NCBI GenBank assembly: GCA_004802705.1
Contig: SGPL01000077.1
Span: 1 to 64,000 of the forward strand
Length of the DNA stretch: 64,000 nt
Direction: 5' to 3'
From: Bondarzewia mesenterica
Taxonomy: Eukaryota; Basidiomycota; Agaricomycetes; Russulales; Bondarzewiaceae
Part shown: positions 1-13,660 of the stretch, in pieces
How the letters are laid out: every line of letters begins with the position of its first letter
Position numbering within the stretch: position 1 is the first letter of the stretch
The notes under the pieces: generated by a model
Databases searched by the model: none
The model's input: only the letters and a program-made list of their open reading frames with translations
Told to the model about the DNA's origin: nothing
Made by a program: the position numbers and the translations under genes

Positions 1-3000
1 TCAAAATGTCCTTATGTCCCTTGCTTATATCCATCAAGGATATATTTTAACAAGGTGCTCAGTAGATAGGGTCATTGCACATAGTCTTATTTTGGGGAGT
101 ATAGGGTGCCTTTCAGCTAGTTTTCCAATTTTTTGAGTTATTTTTGTGTCGCGTCCTTGCTTGTTCAAAATTCCATCATTATTGCTTCTTGTGAATGTAA
201 GATAGTCAACTAAAACTTGAGAACTAAGGTAACAAGGCACAGCAAGTAGAACAAATTTGAGTGACAGTATGTATAAGTGAGGGGGGGAAAAATATATCAA
301 ACACACAATAAAAAAAAGACAACAATAAGTCAAGGTAATATAAGTCCAAAGGAGTCTAGCCAATCAACAGAATACCCGCACACTACTTATTAATGATGTT
401 GTTGATGATGATGATGACAATGCAAGCAAGAACTGTTTAATTGTCCTGATGAGGACTAATGTTCAGTCTTATTAGGTCGATCAGCTAGTTTGGAATTATT
501 GCTACCCAAACTTCTCATTGCCCTCCTCTATAATCTTGCACTGATATACCTGCTGAATCTTCACATGAATTGCACTCAGGCAAACACCAAAGTAGGTGGT
601 GAAGAAAAGAGGGGGTATGACTTGATGAAAAAGGTGCATGAGCCAATTAGTTCAAGGGAGATGTCGTGCAAAGATCTAGAGGAAGCCAGGGCCATGCGTG
701 ATGTTGATAAGAAAGAGGCCATAATGGTCATCATAAAAGAGGAGCTTGATAACTATGATGGGAATTGATAAAAATGATCTACATTAGATAAAAAAGGAAG
801 AGTTGAGGAGGATTAGGAAAGGTGCATCATTAATGAACCATGAAGGAATTAGTCGAGGGATAGGTTGGACTGCAATGGCAGGAGGGGATGAAGAAAGGAG
901 ATGAATAGCTTCGCTAGATTCAGTTGACTAATATAAAGGTAGCTTTACTGCAGAAGGAGCAGGAGTGCATAGGGGTGCATTATAGATGAGCGTGAAGGAA
1001 GGAGAAGCAAGTGGAGGCAAGTAGGTGGGTGTGGGCGCAGGTAGAGTAAGAAGGATGGACATGAGAGGGAATGAGGGGAAATAGTGCCTCAAATTAAGTA
1101 TTGTTTTTATGTGCATCCCTTTAGGCACTAACTTGCTCACCCTTTCAGTGATTAACTTTACTGCTTCCTTCCAGTTGCCATTCTCATCAGCTTCTTCGAC
1201 AAATTCCAGCTTCTCTTGTTGCTTAATTGCATGTAATTTATTTGATCACTGCCTTTGTCATTCATTCAGAAATTGCCTTCAGACCCTTTTATGTGGTCAT
1301 AGTGCCTGCATTTTGGACATGATTCATCTTGTATGGACTTTGCATAATTTGGCTACTATGACAATATTTTAATTTTGAACAATTTATGAGCATGACAGTG
1401 GCTATCTTTATAATGAAAAAAAGAAACAAGTTAGTTGAGAATTACTCAGATATTAGGTTAATTAATTTACTGTGCTGAGTGCGACCTCGCTTTTACTTTT
1501 GCACTTTGAGGAAGAGGTCAAATAAAGAAAATAAATATATATTGACAGACTAATTATGAGGTTTTACTCTTCAGCATATTACCACATCTTTTTGTTAGCA
1601 TGATGAGCAAGAAGTATATGATGGGGCCAATGGTGGAAAAATGAACTGTTCATAGATGATAATACAGGATGAGTAACTTTAAAGGAAGAGAAACAAAGCT
1701 GAGCTGGATGAGACACTCACCTTATTATATATCAAATGTAAAACTTGTCATATAATTCATAAATGCCATAGCAATGAGCACAGTAAGAAAAGCCAGAATT
1801 GCCTCAATAAGAGAGTAGTGTGAGCATATGGCCTTCTGAGAGAAAAATAGTCAAGATTGGCTAAGAATTGACATGTTTATAAGAATGTGTATACTAGGCT
1901 AAACAAGACTCACACTGGCTATAGTTCTAGGATTTCTTGGACATCTGCAAAAGGACTAGATAAATTACTTATTGATGCAAAACATCTGAAATAAAACTAA
2001 TGCAAAATGTCTGGAACACAAGCATTGTAAAACAGTGCCAGCTAAGAGAGAGATAAAGATGTAAAACCTGTAGTGTAATATTTTTTAGAATTTGATTTAG
2101 AATATAAAAATATGATGAGGAATGGACAAAAGATGCACCATACACACAACTGACCACTAAATTCTTGTTCTTTCATGTGCTCGAAGGAAGGCATCTTCAA
2201 GCATACTGAACACTTGTGCATAGTAAGTACACTACATAATGACTATGAAGATGAAATATGCACCGTACAAATAAAATGCCCAACAGGGACTTCCCTTCAG
2301 GAAACTATTCATGCTCGAAAGGCTATGTTGGATAGCAAAAGCAGTGTTAACATGAAATTATAGCTGGCATAAACACCAAAAGTAAGAATATCAGCTACTG
2401 CTTGAACTGTGCACTGATACTCATTATGTCATTTGATTTAGAAACAAAGATTTTTAAATTATACCTTTGTTTTCAGTGTCGACTGTGACTGTTGAATGTT
2501 GATGTATAATCAACACCCCTCTGACAAAGCAATTTTCTATCTGGAAGGGTATCTTTTTAATTATTTCTTACCTCTTATTATTTAGAGGGATTAGTAAGTC
2601 TCTACACTTCCATAACGTCATTTTATTTACCTAAGTCCCTCGTGGTTAGAAGACTCATCAGTCATGACATCCATTGAACTTACATGCTTACTGATTTAGA
2701 CATACCCTTAATTCTATTAATAAATCATACAATAAAAATCAAATTTAAATGGCATGTTAAGTACGTAGCTCCAACCAATGAGATATGCCTGCCATCAGTT
2801 TCTTTTCGAGAAACTGAATCTTACATCAAATCTTTGCTTCATATGGCACAGAGACCAAATACTTACTCCTTTTTTGTATTTTAAATGCAAAATAAAATCA
2901 TGTTAGCTAGTTAAGAAAAAGCTATCAGGGCAAGCAGAATAAAAGTATAAAATATACTCACCCCTCTTCTTTGGCATACCCATCTATGTTGTGCTTGTGC

Positions 3001-3100
3001 AAATTTTATAAGGTCATTAAACAGTAGGCAGGTTCTTATTATCCTGGATCTAATTCAAAGTTGTTCATGGTGAAAGCTAGGTGGTGAGCATGGCCACTAG
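1..3100. other. AT-rich decayed intergenic DNA
   Basis: The stretch is AT-rich and visibly poor in CpG, with many short ORFs on both strands. None resembles a family I know. A 92-codon plus-strand ORF at 490-768 is rich in Lys and Glu near its end but has no recognisable domain. I see no gene, RNA gene or clear repeat boundary here. It is most likely degenerate transposon-derived sequence, by analogy with the better preserved remnants further right. Confidence 0.5.
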
Positions 3101-3139
3101 ATGTGACTTGTTACTAAGAGCATGTGGCATTTCAAGTTT

Positions 3140-3829
3140 CTATATGGACATTCTCAATGGTGAAAAAGTAAAAGAAGGAAAAATGCTACCAAAATAAAAC
3201 AGATTGCTATATTTCTTCAAGGCGTTCAAGCTCATCCACCAGTTTAGATTGTGCAGCCCATGAGCGCACTCCTGTAAGAGCCAAGCATCAATAATAGGGC
3301 AGTAGAAGCTATCTTTAATGGTGAAATTAGAATCTGGGTTTGCAATGGTTAGATTCTGGTCTTTGAAGTAGAAAGATGTGATGTCATTCAACAGTGCATC
3401 ACAAATGTGCCCAATATAAATTACCCTTATGGTGAGACCAGCCATCATGCTCTCATACCATGCCTTCACCACTTTTATATCCTTTTAGAATGTCGCACTG
3501 ATATTAGCCTCCAAATGAATGGACATCATCACATACATAGTAAACTGGTAGTTTAAAAGACAAAACAAGTTTGCATATTTGGTCAAAATAATGTCAATCC
3601 ATTCACCCTCTCCTGTGGTCTGCATGAGGCCTTTGCAATGAACAAGGAATCTACTGAGAGAGTGATTATAATTTAAATGGTACGTGAACTTATAGATGAC
3701 ATCAAGAGACTTTGGGAGATCCTTCAGTTTAGAGAAAAGCTTTTGAAAAGCTTCAAGGGATTTGGCAGAAGCATAAAATAACATTGTGAGCATGATTTTG
3801 AGTGAAGCAATGATGTGAAGTGAGATCAA
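3140..3829 (-). pseudogene. Unidentified decayed coding remnant
   Basis: Two minus-strand open segments (3829-3485 and 3472-3140) lie in the same reading frame and are separated by a single stop at about 3485. Together they read as about 225 codons of fairly ordinary amino-acid composition. That is longer than expected by chance in such AT-rich DNA. I do not recognise the product. There are no membrane segments, metal-binding motifs or catalytic signatures I can name. It may be a remnant of a transposon protein or of a multi-copy gene; the assignment as coding is itself uncertain. Confidence 0.25.
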
Positions 3830-6800
3830 TTAGAAGATAGCAGGTTGGGCATTTAAAGTGTGGATACACGCTATGACCAAATATATAGAGTGATACATTC
3901 CCATGCCAGCTTCAGATAAGGCCATAACTATTGCAGAAAGCATTAGTCATCAATTTGAAATGTTTTGCTTAATCACATGATAGTCGCATAAGGCAACCAT
4001 CAGGTGGCTGGTCCTATAAGAAGCAGGCCATTTATCATGCATCTGAACTCATCCTTTATCCACAGTAACTACGTCAAATACTTCTCAGTTACATTCCATC
4101 TTAAAATGACCTTTGTTGCAACCTTCCTCGCTGCCCATGAATTCCTTGCCACTGGCACTAAGGTTTTAATCAGAGCAATGGGGATTGTGCTATCACAAAA
4201 GCACACCATCAATGTTATGATCTGTAGCAGATCAATTCACATCAACATTGATGCAGAAGGTAAGTAAGAAGTTCATTTCAGTTTAGAAAATGACCATCAC
4301 TGAAGCTATTTACATTTTGTTGGAAAAGCAGAAGATGTCAGAGATGCTAATAATTAAGACATCAGTAAAATGGGTGCTGTGAGTTTCGTGTCATTGAAGT
4401 TTATTCTAGTGCTATGTTCTGCTTATCATTTTCATTATTTGTATAGCTGATAAATAATCTAGAGGTGTTACCTCTGCTGCGATCATGATGACCTCATTCT
4501 ATGCAATATCATTCAGCATCCTTCTCGAATCTATCCCTAGCCTTGAAAAGTATTTAGTGAATAATTTTAAAGACAAAATTAGGGTGGTGGCAAAGTTAGT
4601 AAGCCCCTCTAATATAACAACATGGATACTATATTGATATTAAAACCTTAAAAGGCTTTATCCTTGATTGGATCACATCATTAGGCTAATCTGTCAACTT
4701 TCCCCTCATAGAATTTCAAAATAGTTTGTGAGTTTTATCATGAATGAATGAACTAACAAATTGCTCTGCCCCCACTAGCTTGAATTGGTCTAATAATGAG
4801 TATATCTGTTATATCTTTGATTTAATTCCCCTCCTTATCACACATCTAAAGGTGAGAGAGCAGTTTCAGAGTAAAAAATAGCTATCTTAAGTAATCAGTA
4901 GCTGATCTTCATCTACTATAAATATAGTTATGATCCAGAGGATCTTCTCCTCTATCCTCTTTATCCCCTCTTCTTCACCCCCTTTTTGACTCTTTCACCT
5001 GCCCTGCTCCTGCTCCTTCTTCTTTTGATCCTTCTTCTTTTTCTTCCTGTGCATCTTCTTTTTAACTCACATTTTTTTACTTCTGCTTTCTCTCTTCAAT
5101 CAATTTATCATGAATGGCAAAAAAAGGCCCACCCATATATAAGCAGCAAGCTCATCAAGAGTTAAGAAAACTTTCAGCATGTTGTAAGCCTATAGATAGT
5201 TGAGTTTGCAGGTTAGTCACTCAATTGCGTGCACAAACTTCATAGCTGATCAAGTCTCCAACTGTTAACCCCTCTTCATGAGAAATAGCATCTTACCATA
5301 ATTTTTACTATTGATTTGCTAATTTAAATCCTATTAATTCCCAAAGTATGTGAGCTATATTTTGTAGGCTTTTCCTATCTGCTCCTCCTTCAATCAAAAT
5401 ATAAAGCCCTCTGATAATTAATAACTGACTTGTCAAGACATCTTCCTCTAACAGCACTACTTCAAAAACTGTGTGAGGGGCATCCTCTCACTGCAGTTTG
5501 AGCCATCTCTCTTTATAATTTATACCACATGACCTGCTACTCTCATTTTGTAATTTTTGCCCCCATCCTCTTACTCCTCTATAGAGTCTTCACATGCAAT
5601 GAATCTCTTTAGTCGTCCTCTATCATTGAGTCTCATGATATAGCTGAATCATCAAATTCTCTCTTTTTAGCTTATATATAATTTACTCCTTCATCATTTT
5701 TCCTCATCCTATTCTAATCAGTAGATCCTACCTTTGCATATCTCATTTATCTATATTCTCAGTCTGTGACTTGCTTCTTCATGACTATCACTTCAGTCTT
5801 TTCTTTATTTTTAATGAGTACAGCTCCAATCCACTTTGAGTGCTGGCCACTAACCTTTTTCATCCTTTTAGCTTGCGCATGCCTTTCACCAAGTCACAGT
5901 AGGCTGAAAAATGAGATATTGCTTTGATTTAAATCATTTGAGTTTTTGGCGAGAAATGCAGTTGCCCTGTCTATGGAAACAGACAATACTCCATCACTGC
6001 ATCAACATATCAGCTAATAGTTGGACCTGACTCTTTGAATGACTCCTGTGCATGATTCACACTGCACTGTAGGAGTATTCATGGCAATTGTTGAAATATG
6101 AATATACTAGCAAAAGAACCTCTTCAAAATTAAATTAAATAAAGCAGTTTAAATTTAATATGAAGCCTATCCATTTCAGATGAGCCTCGTTTATCATGCT
6201 TGAATAAGCAGATAGATTGAAATATTGTTGAAAGCAACAGTAATCAAGGAAGTGATGAATAACAGGTCTTCAATATGAGATAGATTTACATGCAATGAGA
6301 GAAAACAATTGTATGAACATGATCAAAAGCCACCTGATTTCCTTAAAAGTATCACATCCATCACACACCAATGTCATCCAAGAGGTGACTTAACATATCA
6401 AAAGCCTTTCAGATAGATGTCACTTTCTTATTAGTTTTTAACCCAGAGGCCTCTACCTCTCTCACACATGTTCATTCTCCCTATCATTGAATCTGATGCA
6501 TGTCAATATGGAGAACACTCTAACCTTGTCAACTCAGTCTGCCCTGCACTTTTTTCATGCCATATATTCTGAGACAAGCTACAGAGCCTCCCATTTTGTG
6601 CACACCTATTATTGCATGCTCTTAACATGTTCCTAAACATTTTCCTCTTAAAATCCATATTATCTTCATGACACGGTTTGCATCAAGGAGGACAGAAAAA
6701 ATGTTCTCCCCTAATTATTTGTGATCACTGGAGATGAGTAGTGTGTGGACAGGTAGCAGAGCAGAAGGAGATGCTTTTGCAATCAAAGTTTGTTGCAGTT

Positions 6801-7740
6801 CCTCTGCATGTAGTTTATTTCTTGTAAGCATCTCACCAGCCCAGTCCTCATTTTCATGCACATCATCATGAAGGTCAGCCATTTGTGATCCTTTTGGAGA
6901 GAAAGGTTCATACCACTCCATCTACAGCTTCCTCTTGTTCATACCCAGTTTTGGTTCAACACAGTCAAGAATGAAGAGTGGTAGTGCTGAGCGCTCATAC
7001 CTGATGAGACTGAGTACATGTTGGATTTTATATCTTCTAGATTGAAGAAATGGAGGTGGGAGTTAGCAGTATTGATTGAATAAATGTTTAGAGCACACAC
7101 TGGTGCATGCTGCCAAAGATGTGTCGGATGCAAATGAAAATGGCGCTGATAGATTAGGGTCCATAAGAACCCCTAAAACCTATCAATTATAGTTTTCATC
7201 TTCTTTGTCACATAACTCAGTGATGTGGCAAAACAAGGAGGGCTCTATCCCACAGAGAAAACTCAATATTTCAGCAACTTTATAAAATTAATTCATAAAA
7301 AACAGACAAGAGAGCATGTAGTGGCACAGTTTTTCCTCGCTCAAATAAGGTGAAATGTCAAATCTGTGTTTGACAACATTGTCAATTATGCACAAAGGCC
7401 ACATTAGGTCAAATCAAAAATTGAGCTTTGTCTAATTGACTTAAACTAACGTGTTAATTGAATTTTTTTGCAGATGTTATATGATTAACGTGCTATGGTG
7501 AGATGTCTTCTACATCACTACATTAGGTTTATCTAAAACATCAACCAAATATTTCCACCTCATACACATAAATTTTACTGGAATGCCCCTCATTGGTCTT
7601 CTCCACCCCCTCCATTGTAATAATCAAAATGCTTATTGATGACTCTGAACTCATTTTTTGAGCAATTTATAACTCTGGTTTTTGCATCCCTTTCTTGTGG
7701 CATCACTGTTTTGCTGCATCCCCCATTGCCTTCATTATCA
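3830..7740. other. AT-rich DNA, no gene seen
   Basis: I see no supported gene. The only distinctive element is a polypyrimidine tract at about 4,948-5,090 (CTTCTTCTTTT-type). Read on the minus strand it would encode a Lys/Glu-rich stretch, as charged linkers of basidiomycete transposon proteins often do, but stops interrupt it. The rest is short random-looking ORFs. Confidence 0.5.
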
Positions 7741-9045
7741 CCCTTGCTCTACCGTATTGTCAGACATATCGCTCCCCATCATGGCCGGTCCTACAAAATC
7801 AGTCCCCTCTGTCAGATTGCGCAATGGTCATAATCATTCCACTTGAATGAAGGAGAGGAGTCGCTGGCTTGGTCTCAAGATGATAACCTTGCCATGCTCA
7901 ATCTGACAGAGGAATCAGCAGAAGGCTGAGGTATGATAATTTTCTCGGTGGATGAGAGCTGTAGGGGTGTTTTAGATGGCTTGGAGGACAATCCTATCCT
8001 AATATGGACCAAGTTGAAGTCTGCTTTCAGTGAGAAGCAGGCTGAGTCACGGCTTAACGCCTTGGAGGACATATGTTTGATCATGAAGAAGGACACTTCA
8101 TCTGGTGCTTCGCAAGCAGAAAAGAAGGTAAAGCGATGTAGGCAGCGGTTCGAAGTGCGACTTCTNTGGCATGAACGGCCACACAGAGGATAGGTGTTTT
8201 AAGCGCATCAATGAGCAGCTTCAGGGCAAACCGTCTCAGGCCAACGCGGTTCAGGAGGTCCCCCAACTCGATTCTGGCATCGTGCAGTTCGCTGGTAGTG
8301 CAAGTCTTCGTTCCCTTCATCCCTCCGATCCTCTATCGCCCCTCCAACTCGATGCTGATGTTGATTGGAATGCAGGCACAGGGGCCACATCTCTTATGAC
8401 TCCCCATCATCACTGGCTATGCAATTATAAGCCACACGTCGTTCCCGTGCGTCTTGCAGACTCACAGTCATCTATTCAGCTGGAATTGGGAGTGTGGTGT
8501 TTGTTCCATTAGTTGGAGGGAAAGAGGCTCTTTTTGGCATCCTTCATGTCCTTGTTTTTCATCACAACCTCCTTTCTGTCCTGTACCTGACTCACCAAAA
8601 GAAATTCTCTCTGGTTATTGAATGATCTGTGATGCACTTTATCAGGGATAATTCTGTCTGGTTCTGTGCTGTTGTGAACAATTCCAACTGCACTTTCCTC
8701 CAAGGATCGACTGCCCCCATCACAGAGTTTGCCCAACCTGTCACTACTCTTCCTCTTGACTCCTCTTTTTGGCATCATCGCCTTTGTCACCACCATCATG
8801 CTGGCATACAGCGCCTCATGCGAGAAAACATGGTCATTGCCCTGCAACTCGACTCTGATGCAAAACCAGACCCCCTCCCTGTCTCCTCCCACTCTGGCAT
8901 GCAATATTTCATCACTTTTATTGATGATGCCACCAGCTGGAAAGTCGTCTACACCCTTCATCTGAAGAGTCAAGCATTGGAGGTATTCAAGCGCTATAAG
9001 GCATATGCTGAGAATGCCACTATATCAGCTCAGTTAACATGACTC
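7741..9045 (+). mobile_element. Ty1/copia retrotransposon remnant, copy A
   Basis: This is a broken plus-strand Gag-Pol fragment. In order it shows part of a copia Gag (UBN2-like, about 7,933-8,100), a disrupted zinc knuckle that leads into GMNGHTEDRCF (about 8,160-8,205), a protease-like segment DWNAGTGATS (about 8,361-8,395), a gag-pre-integrase segment with HHRLCHHHHAGIQRL (about 8,770-8,820) and the start of the integrase core with YFITFIDDATSWKVVY (about 8,905-8,955). Relative to copy B, about 0.3 kb of Gag is missing after KKD. Frameshifts and an N interrupt it. No reverse transcriptase, RNase H or LTRs are visible, so it cannot move on its own. The protease carries Gly where the family has its catalytic Asp, as does copy B. 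Confidence 0.85.
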
Positions 9046-9300
9046 AGATGGCAAGATGTAGGGTAAATTTTAATAGTGGCACCACTATTGAGATTGACAG
9101 CTCATCAGCAGCCTTAAAGTACTGCTGAATCATAGGCTCGAGATTTGCCACCACAGTAATGCTGATGCCATGGAGCTCGAATCTACTGAGAATAGTAGCA
9201 AAACTATTATAGAGATGGGTCAGCAATGGCATAAGAAATAGAAGAAACGGTCATTGTGAAACTCCTATATCATGTTATTATGCTAGTGTTGCTTGTTATC
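9044..9300 (-). other. Spacer between copia copies with a minus-strand repeat motif
   Basis: A minus-strand open segment (9232-9044) contains EPMIQQYFKAAD. A very similar string, EPIIQQYLEAAQ, can be read on the minus strand at about 15,205-15,260. The two sites therefore share a repeat of unknown nature. It is not part of the copia similarity on either side, and no domain is recognised. Confidence 0.3.
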
Positions 9301-10990
9301 GACATCATTATTTATCAAGAATTGTAAGACTATATAGCATGACCTTGTTGACCATAGAATTTCCATCCCTTGTAGCTGTCTGGATACCCAATAAATGTGC
9401 ACTTCTCCATATGAGATCCCAAACCACCTTCCTTATCTTCTGCACATGCACATAGCTTGCCTGCGAGACACGGTTCACAATGGGGTCTGCTTTTGCATCA
9501 GAATTGAGTTGCAGGCCAATAACCAGGTCTTCTTGCATGAGGCGCTGTATGCCAACATGATGGTGGTGACAAAGGGATGATGCCACAGGGAGGAATCTGG
9601 AGGGAGGGTAGTGGTAGGTTTGGCAAACTCTATGATGGGGGCAGTCGATCCTTGCAAGAAAACGCAATTTGAATCATTCACAATAGCACGAAACCAGACA
9701 GAGTTATCCATGATAAAGTGCATCACAGATCATTCAATAACCAGAGAGAATTTCTTTTGGTGAGTCAGGTACAGGATAGAAAGGAGGTTGTGATGAAAAA
9801 CAAGGACATGAAGGATGCCAAAAAAGTTTGACCACTTGAGCCTCTTTCCCTCCAACTAATGGAACAAACACCCCACTCCCAATTCCAGCTGAATAGATAA
9901 TTGTGGAGTGTGTAAGGGCACAGGAATGATGTATCGCTAGTAATTGTGTACCCAGTGCCGATGGCGAGTCATAAGAGATGTGGCTCCTGTGCCTGCATTC
10001 CAATCAACATCAGCATCGAGTTGGAGGGGCAATAGAGGATCGGAGGGATGAAGGGAACGAAGACTTGCACTACCAGCGAACTGCACGATGCCAGAATCGA
10101 GTTGGGGGACCTCCTGAACCGCGTTGGCCTGAGACGGTTTGCCCTGAAGCTGCTCGTTGATGCGCTTAAAACACCTATCCTCTGTGTGGCCGTTCATGCC
10201 ACAGAAGTCGCACTTGAACCGCTGCCTAGATCCCTTCGGCTTCGTTCCTGCTCCAGGAGTACCAGATGATGCCACAAATGCCTGAGTGGAATCTGAAGGT
10301 GGAAGATCCTCCAGATGACGAGTCCTAGTGATGTCCTCATTCCTGAAAGCATCCTCGAGTTTAGAGCGAATGAGATTATCGATGAGATTGAGAGACGAGC
10401 GAAATGCGTCAAAATCAGCAGGCTGAGACCACAGCATCGCCATACAGACCAGTTCCTCATCCTGTGTCTTCAAAGTATAGTCCACAGGGCGCAGATTCTT
10501 CAAAATGTGCATGGCCTCATCGATCCTATGAATGAGGGACTGCAAAGACTCATTGTCCTTCTTCCTGATCAAAAATAGGTCCTCCAATGCGTTAAACCGT
10601 GCGCGATCCAGCCCGCTTCTCATTGAAAGTTGACTCCAGCTTCGCCCACATTGCAATGGGATCGTCCTTCAAGCCATCCAAAACACCCCTGTCAGCTCTG
10701 ATCCATAGACAAAGTAATTGCACCTGCAGCCTTCTGCTGATTCCTCTGCCACTCCAGCTTGAGCATGGCAAGACTGTCATCTTGAGATGAAGCCAACCAC
10801 TCATCTCCTTCACCCAAGTGGGATAATTGTGACCATCGAGCGATTTGATGGAGGGGACCGATTTGGAAGAGTCATGATGGGGAGCGATATAAAATAGGGC
10901 AGAGCAAGTATAATGAGGAAGACGATGGGTAATGCGACGAAACAGCGATGCCACAAGAAAGAGATGCAAAAAGCGAGATGTAGTTGCACA
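9300..10990 (-). mobile_element. Ty1/copia retrotransposon remnant, copy B
   Basis: The minus strand encodes the better preserved Gag. A 239-codon ORF (10656-9937) carries a UBN2-type Gag (RFNALEDLFLIRKKD, FDAFRSSLNLI), a CCHC zinc knuckle with spacing C-x2-C-x4-H-x4-C (CDFCGMNGHTEDRC, about 10,187-10,230) and a protease-like DWNAGTGATS (about 9,960-10,000). The Gag N-terminus continues upstream in a shifted frame (10969-10592, with SIKSLDGHNYPTWVKEM). Downstream, a gag-pre-integrase segment (SLCHHHHVGIQRLMQED) lies at about 9,525-9,590. Pol beyond this point is lost. Orientation is opposite to copy A, so the two form an imperfect inverted pair with convergent 3' ends. It is non-autonomous and has no visible LTR. 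Confidence 0.87.
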
Positions 10991-10999
10991 AACAAAATG

Positions 11000-12600
11000 A
11001 GTTGAGAGTTTTAAGGCTCAGGGCCCATAACTTGTTGAGCACAGCGAAAACAGGCGACTAACAACGCTAGGAGAGCAATAACGAAGCGTATATGTGGACA
11101 CTGCAGTCCAAAGTGAGCAACTGGGGGAACAGGTGGCACTGTGGCACAATAACTGAAGTGAAACATATGGCCAAGTGGCACCAGAAACAAGGGAACAATG
11201 GATGGGACGTCTCAAACCATGGAGAGATGATGAATCAATGAATAAAATGCCACAACATCAACCAAATCAACACATGCTATGGTCAATTGACAGCACTCCC
11301 AAAGTCATAACGGGGCATNTGCAATAATTACTTGCAGACCTTTAGATGAGAGACATAATATCATAGTTTGGCATGATGTTCCTGCATGAATTGAACTGTT
11401 ATTCAGATAAAAATGCCTTGGTGGANGTTGAAGAGCTTNATGGCATCAATGTTCCTCACAGCATGGGGCNTCCTAAATGCCAAATTCATGCCCCATNCAG
11501 CCATCAGGAAGAAGGACCATTGATGGAATGCCCTCTTAAATGGACTCTGACATAAAAACAGCTGATGGACATGATGTACAACTTTCTTGGGAGATAATGT
11601 TATCATATATGTATAAGCCTCTTTGGGCTACAATGTCAGTCACTGCCAGCATGNTTTTCATCAAGTTCACGTGGCAGGTTTGGCTTTTTGTCAACATGTC
11701 CTTCCTCTGACTGTCAGTCATGCTGAAGTGTGAGACCCTCGAGGAAGCAATGAATGCATAGATGGTAGACAGCATAGTAGATGTGTTGGATCACATAAGG
11801 TTCAAACTATGCAATACAAGTCTGAAAGGACCATCTCTGAGAAGAAAGCAGGTGACTTTCTNAGAACACACCTCTGTTTTCTTTCTCAATATAGGTTCTA
11901 AGAGTTTGAAGGACCATGGACATGGAAAATCACCTCAGATTCACTTCTGTTGTCAACCTGGATACATTAGAGNTTACCATTATTATCTAGATGGCTTGTG
12001 TAAGACAGTACTACATGTTAGATGAGCTGAGCAAACACATGATGAGAAAAAGGGGGGNAAGGAGGAATCCTGCNATAAAGCCACCAGCAGCTTTCCACAT
12101 AAATCTATTGCATGACACAAGTTTTAATGAGGAGGCAGTGAAGACCACCCACATGTAATAGCTGCCTCGATCNCCATAGGGAGGTCTCAGAATCACCTAA
12201 AGAAATTAGCGATAGAAGCTCTGATAATAGTGAAATTAAAGTCGAGCAGAATTTAAAAGACTCTCAAAACTCAGAATCTGATGACAGAGGCAATAAAGAA
12301 GATGTTTTGGATAGAGATAAGGATGATGATGATGAGCAGAATGATTATAGTGATAATTATTTTATGTAGCAGTCATTTTTTGAATNAAATGTTATATCTA
12401 CCTAAATTNTATGGGNGTCACATGATCCGCAATAATAGTACACATGATGTTCATGGCAAAGAAGTATATTGCTGATGATCTTGTTTCCATCAGCAACCAC
12501 CTTCTCAATGACCCCCCCTCCACTATGCTGCACCTCTTCAGACAGCACTTTCATCCAACCAGCACCATCTAATTCCCTTCCAAACTCAAATCACTCATGG
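11000..12600. other. Degenerate DNA between copia and chromatin-gene remnants
   Basis: No gene can be supported. A plus-strand segment at about 12,183-12,370 reads as an acidic Ser/Asp/Glu-rich peptide ending NDYSDNYFM, which could be the tail of a lost protein. Scattered single N bases occur throughout. Short minus-strand ORFs at 11.5-12.2 kb have no recognised domain. Confidence 0.4.
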
Positions 12601-12639
12601 GCCATGTGAATGAACATCTCACAGCTGTATAGACTCTGC

Positions 12640-13660
12640 CACTTCTTCAACCTGTGTGCTCAATAGGGTGCCTAATGATTTTTGTGAAGTCTCCCTTTAT
12701 GCTCTCCATGGTGATGTCTGCCATTAAGTATCCCTGGTTATGACTGGAGGGAGTTATTATAATGTCAGCAGCATGAATGTAGATAGTGTGCTGCCATAAC
12801 TTACACTCATCATACCACCTGAGGACTGAACTNCACATCAGGGTTGTATGTGTGCTTGAGGTTGCACCCCCTGTNGCACATATCGTCCCTCTAAAAATGA
12901 GCATGTTAGTTGTCTATATTAATAATTCTCATTCTTGCCATCACAGCTCACATTGATNAGTCACTTGAGGNCCTCCATTGACTTTTANGCACGTTCNTCT
13001 AAAATAATAATCATCAGAAGTCATTGGCAACATTCTGACTTTCATCTTAAAGAAAATGAAGAAGTGCTGCAAGGGCACCCCCATTTCAGTTCATGTTAGT
13101 ATTCAGAGTCACAAGGCCACTCACATTCTATTTGTATGCCTTTGATTGTGTCTACATGATCTGAGTTAAGCAGCTCATTTTTACTGATGTTTAATAGTGC
13201 TCTGAATGAATCCTTNATAATCAGCTGCATGCTGTTCATGATTGCATTCTCACATACTTTAAGATGTGCTTCCATTCTCCACTATCAATGTGCCATTCTA
13301 ATTCATTGTAAAACTTTGTTGTCTGGGACTTTGTATAGAACCATCTAAACTCAATGTACACCTTGAAGTCCATGAGTCAATTCATTGTAACCTAAGGGTA
13401 GAGATATTTGATCACGCACCACTCACTCGTTGAGAGACCTTGCCTTCCTGACTCCAAACTGAATTATAGTGGCACACTAGTACATATGACCAGGTATTGT
13501 TTTCTTCAACTGGTATAGTGGACTGTCTTTATACTCTGCCTCAGGTGGCCTGATAAAAATTCTGCAATTNTGGGTNATAGATCAAGCCATAGAAATTTTA
13601 GATAGATATCATCTGAATCATCATCTAAGTCATAATCATCTTTCAAAACACAGACTGCAA
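12640..13660 (-). pseudogene. Decayed BAH-PHD-type chromatin protein, copy 2
   Basis: Minus-strand translation across several frames reads as a coherent protein. DIYLKFLWLD (about 13.6 kb) and VYIEFRWFYTKSQ (about 13.34 kb) are followed by KNELLNSDHVDTI (about 13.17 kb), which resembles the W-rich strand and the conserved Glu/His segment of a bromo-adjacent-homology domain. After this, VLRWYDECKLWQHT (about 12.8 kb) resembles the second half of a PHD finger, with several Cys ligands lost. The tail DFTKIIRHPIEHTG (about 12.67 kb) matches NFNKLLRHSIEQKE in the neighbouring copy. Stops and frameshifts are frequent, so no functional product is possible. That the two domains belong to one gene is inferred from their order. 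Confidence 0.4.
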
